DNA of 64,000 bases from Variovorax sp. J22P240 (GTDB taxonomy: Bacteria > Pseudomonadota > Gammaproteobacteria > Burkholderiales > Burkholderiaceae_C), in the NCBI RefSeq assembly GCF_030316855.1, contig NZ_JASZYR010000002.1, positions 496,001-560,000 of the forward strand, given 5' to 3'. This document shows positions 46,201 to 53,922 of this stretch, piece by piece (positions within the stretch are counted from its first letter, which is position 1; each line of letters starts with the position of its first letter). A program made the translations under genes and the position numbers. The notes under the pieces were generated by a model. It made no database searches and had not been told where the DNA came from. It worked only from the letters and a program-made list of their open reading frames with translations.

Positions 46201-47559
46201 CTACGGCCGCTGCCGGGGCGGCACGCGCACCGTCAGCGGTTGCGGAACATAGGTGGGATCGAAATGGCACCCGCCTCCGAAGCGCGCTTCGATGTCTTTG
46301 CAGCGGGCAGCGATGCCTTCCGTTGTCGGCTTGCGGCCGTTGTCGATCCAGTCGAGCAGAGCGGCGAACAGCGTCGGGTATTCGGCATCGCTCAGGTAGC
46401 TGTGTTCGGATTCGCGGCTGAAGGTCTGCACCAGCAAGTCCGCCGTGCCCGCGCGCTCCCGCACATCGCGGTAGACCGATTCGAGCTCGACGAAGGCAGT
46501 CGGATCGTCGATGGCGTGGAGCCCGAGCGTCGGGATGTTCACGCGGCCGGTCGGATTGCTATCAGCGGCCAGCTTGCTCACTGCGGCAAGGTCGGCTGGG
46601 TAACGCAGCACACCGGCATTGAGTGCAGCGTCGTCGCGCGAGCCGCTGTACTTCACGCCGATGTTGCCGAAGGGGTTGCCGCCATCGAGTCGCTCCTGCA
46701 CCACGTCGCGGAACAGAAAGGTCGCCCAATTCATGTTGCCTACGAGTGAACGTTCGGGGATGCGGACGGTGTCGAGGAGCGTGGCGAGATTTGCGCGCTG
46801 TTGCGCCGTCCGATCTTCTGCGGACATGCGCACGCCGGTGCAGGCGTCGATGCGGCGCAGCAGTTCCGCGGACGTGAGTTTCGATTCACGCGGAAGCCCT
46901 TGCCACAGCGGGTACGCAGGCTCGCTGGGCAAGGGATGGTTGTTGCAGACGTATTGGTAGACCACACGCAAGTCCAGCCGGTAGTCGTAGGCTTGCGTGC
47001 CGCCGCCGAGTACGCCGCTGGTAAGTAGCAATCCGTCGTACGGGCCCTTGCGCCCGTCGACCGTCGCGTACAGCTCGGCCGCTTTCGCGGCGACGCCCGC
47101 CCCGTAGCTTTGTCCGTGCAGCAAGGTGCGCCGCGGTGCGCCGAAGGTCTGGACGAACAAGGCACGCAGTCGCTCGGTGTCTTCGGCAGCCATCGTGACG
47201 CCATAGCCGCCGCGCCGGTACGTCGATCCTGCCCACGCGAAGCCTGCCTTCAGCGTGACGGCCCATCGTTGCAAGTCTTCGGTGGCGCGTGCCATGGAGG
47301 GAGCACCCAACTCGGGGCCGCCATGTGCGTGCATCACGAGCACCCGGTTCCACTCGGCAGGAATGGCGATCCAGTAGAAGGCGCCTGCGCCGTCCTGGCC
47401 GCTGTAGCACCGCGTGTCGGCGGGGACGCCCTTGGGGCATGGCGACGTGATGGGCGAAGCGCTTGCAACTTGCGGGGACGGCTTGTCGGGGATGGCGCTG
47501 CATGCACTCAGCACGATGACCCAAGTGGCGATGAAGGATCGAAGAATGTCTTGTCTCAT
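46201..47559 (-). CDS. Predicted lipoprotein with alpha/beta hydrolase fold
   Basis: The 452-residue product has a signal peptide ending in LSAC (Cys20), so it is probably an outer-membrane or periplasmic lipoprotein. The hydrolase features are VLVMHAHGGPELG, the nucleophile elbow GQSYGAG near residues 149-155 and a late SEHSYLSD that may hold the catalytic His. The exact family was not recognised. It resembles peptidase- or esterase-type hydrolases. A promoter TTTTCA-17-TATAAA lies 6 nt before the ATG. Confidence 0.75.
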   Translation of the reverse strand: MRQDILRSFIATWVIVLSACSAIPDKPSPQVASASPITSPCPKGVPADTRCYSGQDGAGAFYWIAIPAEWNRVLVMHAHGGPELGAPSMARATEDLQRWAVTLKAGFAWAGSTYRRGGYGVTMAAEDTERLRALFVQTFGAPRRTLLHGQSYGAGVAAKAAELYATVDGRKGPYDGLLLTSGVLGGGTQAYDYRLDLRVVYQYVCNNHPLPSEPAYPLWQGLPRESKLTSAELLRRIDACTGVRMSAEDRTAQQRANLATLLDTVRIPERSLVGNMNWATFLFRDVVQERLDGGNPFGNIGVKYSGSRDDAALNAGVLRYPADLAAVSKLAADSNPTGRVNIPTLGLHAIDDPTAFVELESVYRDVRERAGTADLLVQTFSRESEHSYLSDAEYPTLFAALLDWIDNGRKPTTEGIAARCKDIEARFGGGCHFDPTYVPQPLTVRVPPRQRP

Positions 47560-47565
47560 GCCGCG

Positions 47566-47594
47566 TTTATACGATCACGCACTCGCCATGAAAA
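47566..47594 (-). promoter_or_regulatory. Promoter of the lipoprotein hydrolase, 6 nt from its ATG
   Basis: On the minus strand TTTTCA (47594-47589) and TATAAA (47571-47566) are 17 bp apart, and CGCGGC follows before the ATG at 47559. There is no ribosome site, so the mRNA is predicted to be leaderless. The -35 hexamer overlaps the T-run of the upstream terminator. Confidence 0.6.
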
Positions 47595-47620
47595 AGCGCG
47601 CCCGAAGGCGCGCCGTTTTT
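47591..47620 (-). terminator. Rho-independent terminator after the glycine-zipper lipoprotein gene
   Basis: Read on the minus strand, GCGCGCC-TTCG-GGCGCGC forms a 7-bp GC stem with a stable tetraloop, followed by TTTTT. An A-run precedes it, so it could also work in the other direction. It lies 35 bases behind the stop of the lipoprotein gene. Confidence 0.85.
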
Positions 47621-47654
47621 CTACGCCACTTGGTGATTCGCGCTAGCTGGCTGC

Positions 47655-47933
47655 TCAGTAGCGCGGACCGTTGTTCGGGTAGTAGCTATTGCTCGGGTAG
47701 TAGTTGCGCTGATTGCGCTCGTCGACGCTACGGCCCACTTGGTTGCCGATCAGACCACCAACAGCCGCGCCACCGACTGTACTGGCCGTGTTGCCGCCGA
47801 TGGCGTTGCCGATCAGCGCGCCGCCCACCGCCCCACCCGCGGTCCCGAGGTTCTGGTTGGGGCCGCTTGCGCAGCCGGCCAAAGTAAGAACGCAAGCAGC
47901 AGCCGCTGCCGAGATCCAAAGTCTTGTCTTCAT
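47655..47933 (-). CDS. Small glycine-zipper lipoprotein (OmpA-associated/SlyB-like type)
   Basis: This 92-residue lipoprotein has a signal ending in LAGC (Cys21). A glycine-zipper stretch follows (GTAGGAVGGALIGNAIGG and VGGAAVGGLIGNQVG, about residues 31-65) that should insert in or lie on a membrane. The tail is rich in Tyr, Asn and Pro. ATG 47933 was chosen because AAAGGTGG is placed 5-6 nt before it. An in-frame GTG at 47942 is less likely. The function is unknown, and similar proteins accumulate under envelope stress. It has its own terminator. Confidence 0.85.
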   Translation of the reverse strand: MKTRLWISAAAAACVLTLAGCASGPNQNLGTAGGAVGGALIGNAIGGNTASTVGGAAVGGLIGNQVGRSVDERNQRNYYPSNSYYPNNGPRY

Positions 47934-48077
47934 GATGTCCACCTTTCAGTGATTGGTGGATTCATTCTGTGGAGAACGCTGCGCCGGAATGTAGGAGACG
48001 GCCCCGGTGTATTGCCCGAAAGGGCGGTCGCCCCGTGCGCGACTGCAGCGACCCGCAGTGCACGACCACGGCTTGCG

Positions 48078-49019
48078 CTAAGCGAGATGCCTCCGCGAAA
48101 GATGAATGCCCGCGATCATGCAGCGCACCGATCCGCCGGCCATCTCGATCGTCGGCACCGCGAGCGGAACCAGCCGCGCCGACCGTTCGATGACCGCTTT
48201 CTGCTGTGCCGTGAGGCTGTCGAACGCGCGCTGCGAGAGTGCGAGGATGCGACCGTCGCGACCGGACAACTCGATCGCATTGCCCGCGAAGTTGGCGATC
48301 TGATGCGGGCTCAATGCGATGACATCGCGTCCCGATTCTTCGAGCCGTGCGCGCACTTCATTCGCGCGGCGGGCATCGGAGACGAGGTCGAGGCCCACCA
48401 TCGCGAATTCGGTCGCGACGCACATCAGCACGTTGGTGTGATAGACCGGCCGCCCGCTCGGATCGGCCGAGTCGAACGCCATCGGCTCGAAATTGAAATG
48501 CGTGCTGAAGCGCTCCAGCGCGACCGGGTCTGCACGATGGGAGCGCGCGACATAGGCGACGCGCGCCATATGGTCGAACACCATCGCGCCGGTGCCTTCG
48601 AGGAAGAGGCCGTCATGCTCCAGGCCGGAGTAGTCGATGACTTCCTGCACGCGGTACTCGGACTTGAGCATCTCGATGACGTCCGGACGGCGCTCGCGGC
48701 GGCGGTTCTCGCAGTACATCGGGTAGAGCGCGACGTGGCCGCCCGGGTGCGTGGAGAACCAGTTGTTGGGGAAGACCGAATCCGGTGTGTCGCGCTCGCC
48801 GCGATCCTCGAAAAGATGCACCCGCACCCCTTCGGCTTCCAGGCGCTCGGCCGCAGCAGTCACCTCGCGGTAAGCAGAGCGGGCGACGGCTTGCGCGGAC
48901 TCCTGTTCGGCCCGGCTCTGGAATGCGTTGTCGGCGGCAGTCTCCGGGTTGGGCGTGAAGCCGTGCGGCCGGATCATGACGATTGCGGAAGGGGCCTGGA
49001 TCGAGAGGAAACGCGACAT
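48078..49019 (-). CDS. ctlX: Arginine deiminase-related hydrolase, CtlX type
   Basis: This 313-residue guanidino/ureido hydrolase of the amidinotransferase fold is close to the citrulline-utilisation hydrolase CtlX. Candidate catalytic residues are the Asp in DTPDSVFPNNWFSTH, the His in VYHTNVLMCV and the Cys in GGSVRCMIAGIHL. Its divergent neighbour is an Lrp-type regulator, as expected for an amino-acid catabolic gene. AGGAG upstream is a good ribosome site. Activity on citrulline is inferred from family resemblance. Confidence 0.85.
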   Translation of the reverse strand: MSRFLSIQAPSAIVMIRPHGFTPNPETAADNAFQSRAEQESAQAVARSAYREVTAAAERLEAEGVRVHLFEDRGERDTPDSVFPNNWFSTHPGGHVALYPMYCENRRRERRPDVIEMLKSEYRVQEVIDYSGLEHDGLFLEGTGAMVFDHMARVAYVARSHRADPVALERFSTHFNFEPMAFDSADPSGRPVYHTNVLMCVATEFAMVGLDLVSDARRANEVRARLEESGRDVIALSPHQIANFAGNAIELSGRDGRILALSQRAFDSLTAQQKAVIERSARLVPLAVPTIEMAGGSVRCMIAGIHLSRRHLA

Positions 49020-49061
49020 CGTGTGGGTTCTCCTGAGGGCTGCACCGCTGACTGCGGCATG

Positions 49062-49097
49062 GGTTCATTGTTCCAGCCAGAGGTGCCAAGATGAACC
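49062..49097. promoter_or_regulatory. Inverted repeat GGTTCAT...ATGAACC in the ctlX-lrp gap
   Basis: Two 7-bp arms (49062-49068 and 49091-49097) are centred 29 bp apart in the 142-bp divergent gap. The spacing is close to three helical turns. It may be an operator for the adjacent Lrp-type protein, but no consensus was matched. Confidence 0.35.
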
Positions 49098-49104
49098 ATT
49101 CACC

Positions 49105-49133
49105 TTGTCAAAAATGAAGTTGATGTTTACATT
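49105..49133 (+). promoter_or_regulatory. Candidate promoter of the Lrp-type gene
   Basis: TTGTCA (49105-49110) and TACATT (49128-49133) are 17 bp apart. The region is markedly richer in A and T than its surroundings. It overlaps the end of the inverted repeat region, which would allow autoregulation. Confidence 0.45.
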
Positions 49134-49161
49134 ATGTCGACTGGATATGGCAAATTGACAG

Positions 49162-49584
49162 ATGGACGACACCGACCGCCAACTCATCGCCCTGCTGCGC
49201 GACGACGCCCGCATGTCCGTGGTGGCCCTGGCCCAGAAGCTCCGTGTGGCGCGCGCCACCGTTCAGAACCGGATCAGCAAGCTGGAGAGCGACGGAACCA
49301 TCGTCGGCTACACCGTGCGACTTCGACCGGACGCGGAGCCCCATCGCATCCGGGCCATGATGAGCATCGAGGTCGACGGGCCGCATGGCGCGGAGGTTCG
49401 ACGCGCGCTGCGAGGTCACGCCAATGTCGTGACGCTCCACACCACGAACGGGCGTTGGGACCTGATCGCCGAACTGCGCGCCGATTCGCTCGAGGCCTTC
49501 GACCGGGTGCTGACCGCGATCCGCTTGATCCCCGGCATATCGAACAGCGAGACGAGCATCTTGCTGTCGACCTACAAGCTGTGA
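49162..49584 (+). CDS. Lrp/AsnC-family transcriptional regulator
   Basis: This 140-residue regulator has an N-terminal helix-turn-helix (MSVVALAQKLRVARATVQNR, about residues 17-36) and a C-terminal RAM/AsnC ligand-binding domain. It is divergent from ctlX and probably responds to an amino acid such as arginine, citrulline or ornithine to control it, which is inference from context. It is followed, tail to tail, by a LysR gene whose stop adjoins its own. Confidence 0.92.
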   Translation: MDDTDRQLIALLRDDARMSVVALAQKLRVARATVQNRISKLESDGTIVGYTVRLRPDAEPHRIRAMMSIEVDGPHGAEVRRALRGHANVVTLHTTNGRWDLIAELRADSLEAFDRVLTAIRLIPGISNSETSILLSTYKL

Positions 49585-50499
49585 TCAATCCAGCTGAAGC
49601 GCGCCCAGCCGGGCAATGATCAGGTCGTGAAGCGTTTGTGCGGCCACCGAGAGGCTGCCTTCGCGACGGCGCACGAGGTACACCGTGCGCTTCAGCGCCG
49701 GCAGCGGCAACGGTCGGGTCACCAGCGTCTCGCGGCGAAAGTGAAACAGCGTCAGCGCCGGCACCGCGCTGATGCCCAGGCCCGCTTCGACCAGCCCCAT
49801 GACCGTGGCGAGATGCTCCACCTCGAAAGTCGCGTTGAGCCTCAGCGGGTGCAACGCGGCGTCGAGCGACTGGCGCACGCTGCTGTTGCGCGCCATCTGG
49901 ATGAAGGGCCACGGCGCGAGCTTTTTCATCGTCAGGCGCGGTTCCGTTGCCAGCGGATGGTCCGCGCGGCAGACCAGGTGAAACCGGTCGCTGCACAGCT
50001 TCCGTGCGAGCAGGTCGCTGGCCGATGCGGTTCCAGCCTCCGATGAAGCCAGCGCGAAATCCGCCTGTCCGCCGCGCAGCTGCGCGATGCAGGCGTCCGA
50101 CAGCGCATCGTGCAACTCGAGGGTGATTCCGGGCCATGCATGCTGGAATTCCGCGAGGATCGTCGGCAGCCAACCGGCGGCGAGCGACGGCAGGGCGGCG
50201 ACTCGCACACGGCCCTTGCGCCGCTCGACGTGGTCGGCGAGGTCCCTGATCGCGCCGCCCATGTCGTCCAGCAGGCGACGTGCCGAGCCTTCGAACAAGC
50301 GGCCCTCGGGTGTCAGCTGCACGCTGCGGGTGTCGCGGTCGAACAGCCGCGTGCCCAGCGCGTCCTCGAGGCCGCGTATCACCGCGCTGAACGCGGGTTG
50401 GGAGAGATGGCAGCTCTGCGCTGCCCGCGTGAAGTTGTACTGGTCGGCCAGCGCCAGGAACGCGCGCAACTGCCGCGTCGAAAGATCGGGAGTCTTCAA
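49585..50499 (-). CDS. LysR-family transcriptional regulator of the atuA-like operon
   Basis: This 304-residue regulator has the N-terminal LysR helix-turn-helix (FTRAAQSCHLSQPAFSAVIR, about residues 20-39) and a periplasmic-binding-like effector domain. The only sensible start is TTG at 50499 (M/L-KTPDLSTRQ), because no in-frame ATG or GTG lies just upstream. It is divergent from the atuA-like gene across 78 bp that hold two LysR-type sites, so it most likely regulates that operon. Confidence 0.9.
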   Translation of the reverse strand: MKTPDLSTRQLRAFLALADQYNFTRAAQSCHLSQPAFSAVIRGLEDALGTRLFDRDTRSVQLTPEGRLFEGSARRLLDDMGGAIRDLADHVERRKGRVRVAALPSLAAGWLPTILAEFQHAWPGITLELHDALSDACIAQLRGGQADFALASSEAGTASASDLLARKLCSDRFHLVCRADHPLATEPRLTMKKLAPWPFIQMARNSSVRQSLDAALHPLRLNATFEVEHLATVMGLVEAGLGISAVPALTLFHFRRETLVTRPLPLPALKRTVYLVRRREGSLSVAAQTLHDLIIARLGALQLD

Positions 50500-50506
50500 T
50501 GCATTG

Positions 50507-50542
50507 ATCCGAAATATGGATTAATCGATCCGAACTTTCGAT
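50507..50542. promoter_or_regulatory. Two LysR-type binding sites (T-N11-A site and downstream activation site)
   Basis: The first site, ATCC-GAAATAT-GGAT at 50507-50521, fits T-N11-A and is centred at 50514. The second, ATCGA-N9-TCGAT at 50524-50542, is centred at 50533 and touches the -35 box. Relative to a start at 50578 they lie at -64 and -45, the classic layout for a LysR activator. Confidence 0.65.
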
Positions 50543-50571
50543 TTTACGGATGAAGGCGCCGGGTCTAGAGT
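50543..50571 (+). promoter_or_regulatory. Promoter of the atuA-like operon, leaderless
   Basis: TTTACG (50543-50548) and TAGAGT (50566-50571) are 17 bp apart, and GCACCC separates the -10 from the ATG at 50578. There is no ribosome site. The weak -35 is what one expects for an activator-dependent promoter. Confidence 0.6.
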
Positions 50572-50577
50572 GCACCC

Positions 50578-51966
50578 ATGAACTCCATCGACCGCCCCGC
50601 GCTCCTCATCGGCTGCGCCGCCGGCTTTTCCGGTGACCGCACGGACGCAGCCGGTCCGGTGGTCGATACGCTCATCGCCCGCCTGCAGAACGGCCCCGCA
50701 GCCCAACGCGCATTCCTGATCTTCGAAACCCTGGCCGAGCGCACGCTGGCGCTCGCGCAACTGCGCCGCCGCGCCGACCCTGAAGCGGGCTACGAGCCCC
50801 TCCTCGATGCGATGCTGCGACCGGTGCTGGCGCGCTGCCTGGCGCACGGCATCCGGATCGTCAGCAACTTCGGCGCTGCCAATCCGCGCGCCGCCGCGCG
50901 GCATATCGGGCGCATGGCGCGCGAACTGGGCGCGGCGGCGCCGCACATCGCGGTGGTGGAGGGCGACGACCTTTCCGCGCCGGCGCAACTTGCGCAGCTG
51001 CGGAAGCAACTCGGCGCGGAGATGGACAACATCCGCGTTGTCAGTGCCAACGCCTACATCGGCGCCGAGCCGATCGCCGCGGCGCTCGATGCGGGTGCGC
51101 AGATCGTGGTTTGCGGGCGCGTGGCCGATCCCTCGCTCACTGTCGGTCCGGCCATGTCGCATTTCGGCTGGCGCAGCGACGACTGGGAACGGCTCGGCCG
51201 CGCGACCATGGCCGGCCATCTTCTCGAATGCGGCGCGCAGGTCTGTGGCGGCTACTTTGCCGACCCCGGCTACAAGGAGGTGCCGGGTCTGGAGGCGGTC
51301 GGCTTTCCGATTGCGGAGATCGATGCCGACGGCCGCTGCACCATCGGCAAGGCGGACGGCACGGGCGGCCTCGTGACGGAGGCGACAGTCAAGGAGCAAC
51401 TGCTCTATGAAGTGCACGATCCGGCCGCCTACCTGACGCCCGATGTGGTCGCCGACATCTCCGATGCGGAAGTCCAGGGACTCGGCGCGGACCGTGTGGC
51501 GGTGTCGGGTGTGCGTGGGCATGCGCGGCCGACGCACTACAAGGTCAACGTCTGCCATGAGGGGGGCTGGCTGGCCGAAGGCGAGATCTCCTATGCCGGT
51601 CCGCGGGCCGAAGCGCGCGCGAGGCTGGCCGCCGATGTGCTGAAGAAGCGCCTGGTCGACTTGGCGCTGCGCGTCGATCTCATCGGTGCCGTCAGCGTGC
51701 TGGGAGACGACGCGGGCCGCACGCTCGCGGCGACGCCCGATGCGGGCTTGCGCGACATCCGGCTGCGGGTTGCAGCGACGCACGAGGACCGCGCGCAGGC
51801 CGAGCGCCTCGCGCGCGAAGTCATGGCGCTTTACACCTGTGGCCCGGCGGGAGGCGGCGGCGTGCGGACCTCGCTCACGCCGCGGCTCAACACGATCTCT
51901 TGCCTGCTGCCGCGCGAAGCCGTGCCCGTGAGCTTCGCAAGGATCGACGAGGAGACGCCCGCATGA
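50578..51966 (+). CDS. AtuA-family protein (DUF1446), large part
   Basis: This 462-residue protein is homologous to the N-terminal part of AtuA, a protein needed for acyclic terpene utilisation whose biochemical activity is unknown. Characteristic segments are SNFGAANPRAAARHIGRMA, VVCGRVADPSLTVGPAMSHF and GHLLECGAQVCGGYFADPGY. AtuA proteins are often about 600 residues in one chain. Here the C-terminal domain is encoded by the next gene, coupled by ATGA. No acyl-CoA carboxylase genes of the atu/liu type are adjacent, so the substrate may be another hydroxy- or branched acid. Confidence 0.88.
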   Translation: MNSIDRPALLIGCAAGFSGDRTDAAGPVVDTLIARLQNGPAAQRAFLIFETLAERTLALAQLRRRADPEAGYEPLLDAMLRPVLARCLAHGIRIVSNFGAANPRAAARHIGRMARELGAAAPHIAVVEGDDLSAPAQLAQLRKQLGAEMDNIRVVSANAYIGAEPIAAALDAGAQIVVCGRVADPSLTVGPAMSHFGWRSDDWERLGRATMAGHLLECGAQVCGGYFADPGYKEVPGLEAVGFPIAEIDADGRCTIGKADGTGGLVTEATVKEQLLYEVHDPAAYLTPDVVADISDAEVQGLGADRVAVSGVRGHARPTHYKVNVCHEGGWLAEGEISYAGPRAEARARLAADVLKKRLVDLALRVDLIGAVSVLGDDAGRTLAATPDAGLRDIRLRVAATHEDRAQAERLAREVMALYTCGPAGGGGVRTSLTPRLNTISCLLPREAVPVSFARIDEETPA

Positions 51967-52328
51967 ACACGACCATCGACATCCCGCTCTACCGCGCCGC
52001 GCATGGCCGCACGGGCGACAAGGGCGACCGCTCCAACATCAGCGTCATCGCATGGCATCCGGCGCTCTATCCGATGCTGGTGGAGCAGGTCACGCCCGAG
52101 GCGGTGGCTGCCCAGTTTCGACATCGAGCGCCTGCCGGCGTGCAGCGCTATCTGCTGCCCAGGCTGCACGCGATGAACTTCGTGCTCGACGGCGTGCTCG
52201 ACGGCGGCGTGAACGATGCGCTGAACCTCGATACGCATGGCAAAGCGTTGTCCTTTCTTCTGCTCGATCTGCGGATCCGCGTTCCGCATGAATTGGTTTC
52301 GCTGCTTGCCGGCAGTGATGAATATTGA
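51963..52328 (+). CDS. AtuA C-terminal-domain-like small protein
   Basis: This 121-residue protein corresponds to the ferredoxin-fold C-terminal domain of AtuA (LYRAAHGRTGDKGDRSNIS, then LHAMNFVLDGVLDGGVNDAL and LDTHGKALSFLLLDLRI). Its ATG overlaps the stop of the larger gene, so equal translation and complex formation of the two chains are likely. Confidence 0.85.
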   Translation: MNTTIDIPLYRAAHGRTGDKGDRSNISVIAWHPALYPMLVEQVTPEAVAAQFRHRAPAGVQRYLLPRLHAMNFVLDGVLDGGVNDALNLDTHGKALSFLLLDLRIRVPHELVSLLAGSDEY

Positions 52329-52361
52329 GTTCGTATTTCCCAACCTTTCCGGAGACAAACA

Positions 52362-53327
52362 ATGACACGCTTTCCCTTCACGGTGCTCGCCGCTGCACTG
52401 GCCATCGTCCCGCTGCTTTCCCAGGCACAAGCCTTCCCCGACAAGCCCATTACGTTCGTGGTGCCCTTTGCCGCAGGCACGGCAACCGACCAGATCGCCC
52501 GCGCGCTCGGCAACGGCGTGACAGCTGAGACGAAGCAGCCGGTGGTGATCGACAACAAGGCCGGCGCCAGCGGCTTCATCGCCTCGCAGCAGGTGGCCAA
52601 GGCGCCGGCCGACGGCTACACCGTGCTGATCACCACCAACACCACGCACGCGGCCAACGAGCACCTCTTCAAGAAGCTGCCCTACGACCCGGTGAAGGAT
52701 TACGCGCCGATCGCCGCGCTGGGCAAGGGCGGCCAGATCATGGTGGTCAACCCCTCTTTCCCCGCCAAGACAGTTGCGGAATTCGTAGCGCTCGCGAAGA
52801 AAGAGCCGGGCAAGTACAGCTTCGGAAGCGGCAGTTCGTCGAGCCGCATGGCGGGCGAGCTGCTGCAGCAGATGGCCGACATCAAGCTGCTGCACGTGCC
52901 CTACAAGAGCAACACGCTCGCGGTGACGGACCTGCTCGGCGGCCAGATCAACATGATGATCACGGACACCGCGACCGGCCTGCCGCAAGTCAAGTCCGGC
53001 AAGCTGCGTGCGCTGGGTGTTTCAAGTGCCACGCGCTCGCCGCTGGCGCCCGATGTGCCGACGATCTCGGAGGCCGGCGTCAAAGGCTACGAGATGGGCT
53101 ACTGGTTCGCCGCGTACGCACCGGCAAAGACGCCGCCCGCGGTCGTCAAGCGTCTGAACGAGTTGCTGGTCAAGGCAGCCAAGAGCGAGGCGGCCAAGGC
53201 TGCGTTTTACGAGCCGACCGGGACCGAGGTATTCACGACCTCGCCGGAAGAACTCGCGAAGTTCCAGGCCGGCGAATCGCAGAAGTGGGGGCGCATCGTG
53301 AAAGCCGCGGGAATCGAGGCCGAGTAG
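52362..53327 (+). CDS. Bug-family tripartite tricarboxylate transporter substrate-binding protein
   Basis: This 321-residue periplasmic protein has a Sec signal ending near SQA (residue 22). The Bug signature YPDKPI-like FPDKPITFVVPFAAGTATDQ and the ligand loop VVIDNKAGASGFIASQ follow. It lies 33 nt behind the AtuA-like pair with GGAG as ribosome site and is probably in the same LysR-controlled unit. It would bring the substrate of that pathway. No TctA/TctB membrane genes are in the window. Confidence 0.92.
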   Translation: MTRFPFTVLAAALAIVPLLSQAQAFPDKPITFVVPFAAGTATDQIARALGNGVTAETKQPVVIDNKAGASGFIASQQVAKAPADGYTVLITTNTTHAANEHLFKKLPYDPVKDYAPIAALGKGGQIMVVNPSFPAKTVAEFVALAKKEPGKYSFGSGSSSSRMAGELLQQMADIKLLHVPYKSNTLAVTDLLGGQINMMITDTATGLPQVKSGKLRALGVSSATRSPLAPDVPTISEAGVKGYEMGYWFAAYAPAKTPPAVVKRLNELLVKAAKSEAAKAAFYEPTGTEVFTTSPEELAKFQAGESQKWGRIVKAAGIEAE

Positions 53328-53423
53328 GTCCGCTACGCAAGGAGTGCGGCCGCGAGAGAACCCTTTGCCAGGCGCGGCGCGCGTGGAGCAAGATGGTTCC
53401 CGCCGTTTCCAAAGAGGCCGCTC

Positions 53424-53885
53424 ATGAATGTGCTGGAGCATCGGATTCCCCCTCCGCTTGTCGCGCTGGCCGCCGCCTTGTTGATGTGGCTGGTATCGCT
53501 GCTACCGCCGGATGTGGAGGCCCCTTTCGCGTGGCGCGCCACTTTCGCCATCGTGGTCGCCGCGGCGGGTGTGGCCTTCAGCGTGGCTGGGATGCGGGCT
53601 TTTCACCAGTCGAGAACCACGATGAACCCGTTCACGCCCGACATGGCATCCGCCCTTGTCACCCGCGGGGTCTACCGCTTGACGCGCAACCCGATGTACC
53701 TCGGGCTGCTGCTGGACTTGCTGGCGTGGGCGGTCTTCCTCTGGGATCTTCTCGCGCTGGCCGTGTTGCCCCTGTTCGCTCTCTACATCCAACGGTTCCA
53801 GATTGCCAGCGAGGAGCGCGCGCTGTCCTTGCTGTTCGGGGCGGAGTACGCCGCCTACCAGCAGCGCGTGCGGCGCTGGCTGTGA
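53424..53885 (+). CDS. Isoprenylcysteine carboxylmethyltransferase-family membrane protein
   Basis: This 153-residue membrane protein of the ICMT/PEMT-like methyltransferase group has four hydrophobic segments. Its C-terminal cofactor region contains LVTRGVYRLTRNPMYLGLLL and later SEERALSLLFGAEYAAYQQR. The bacterial substrates of these enzymes are mostly unknown. AGAGG precedes the ATG. It is convergent with amiC. Confidence 0.88.
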   Translation: MNVLEHRIPPPLVALAAALLMWLVSLLPPDVEAPFAWRATFAIVVAAAGVAFSVAGMRAFHQSRTTMNPFTPDMASALVTRGVYRLTRNPMYLGLLLDLLAWAVFLWDLLALAVLPLFALYIQRFQIASEERALSLLFGAEYAAYQQRVRRWL

Positions 53886-53922
53886 GAGGGGGAGAGGTTC
53901 GCGCCGAGACTACCGGACAGAC

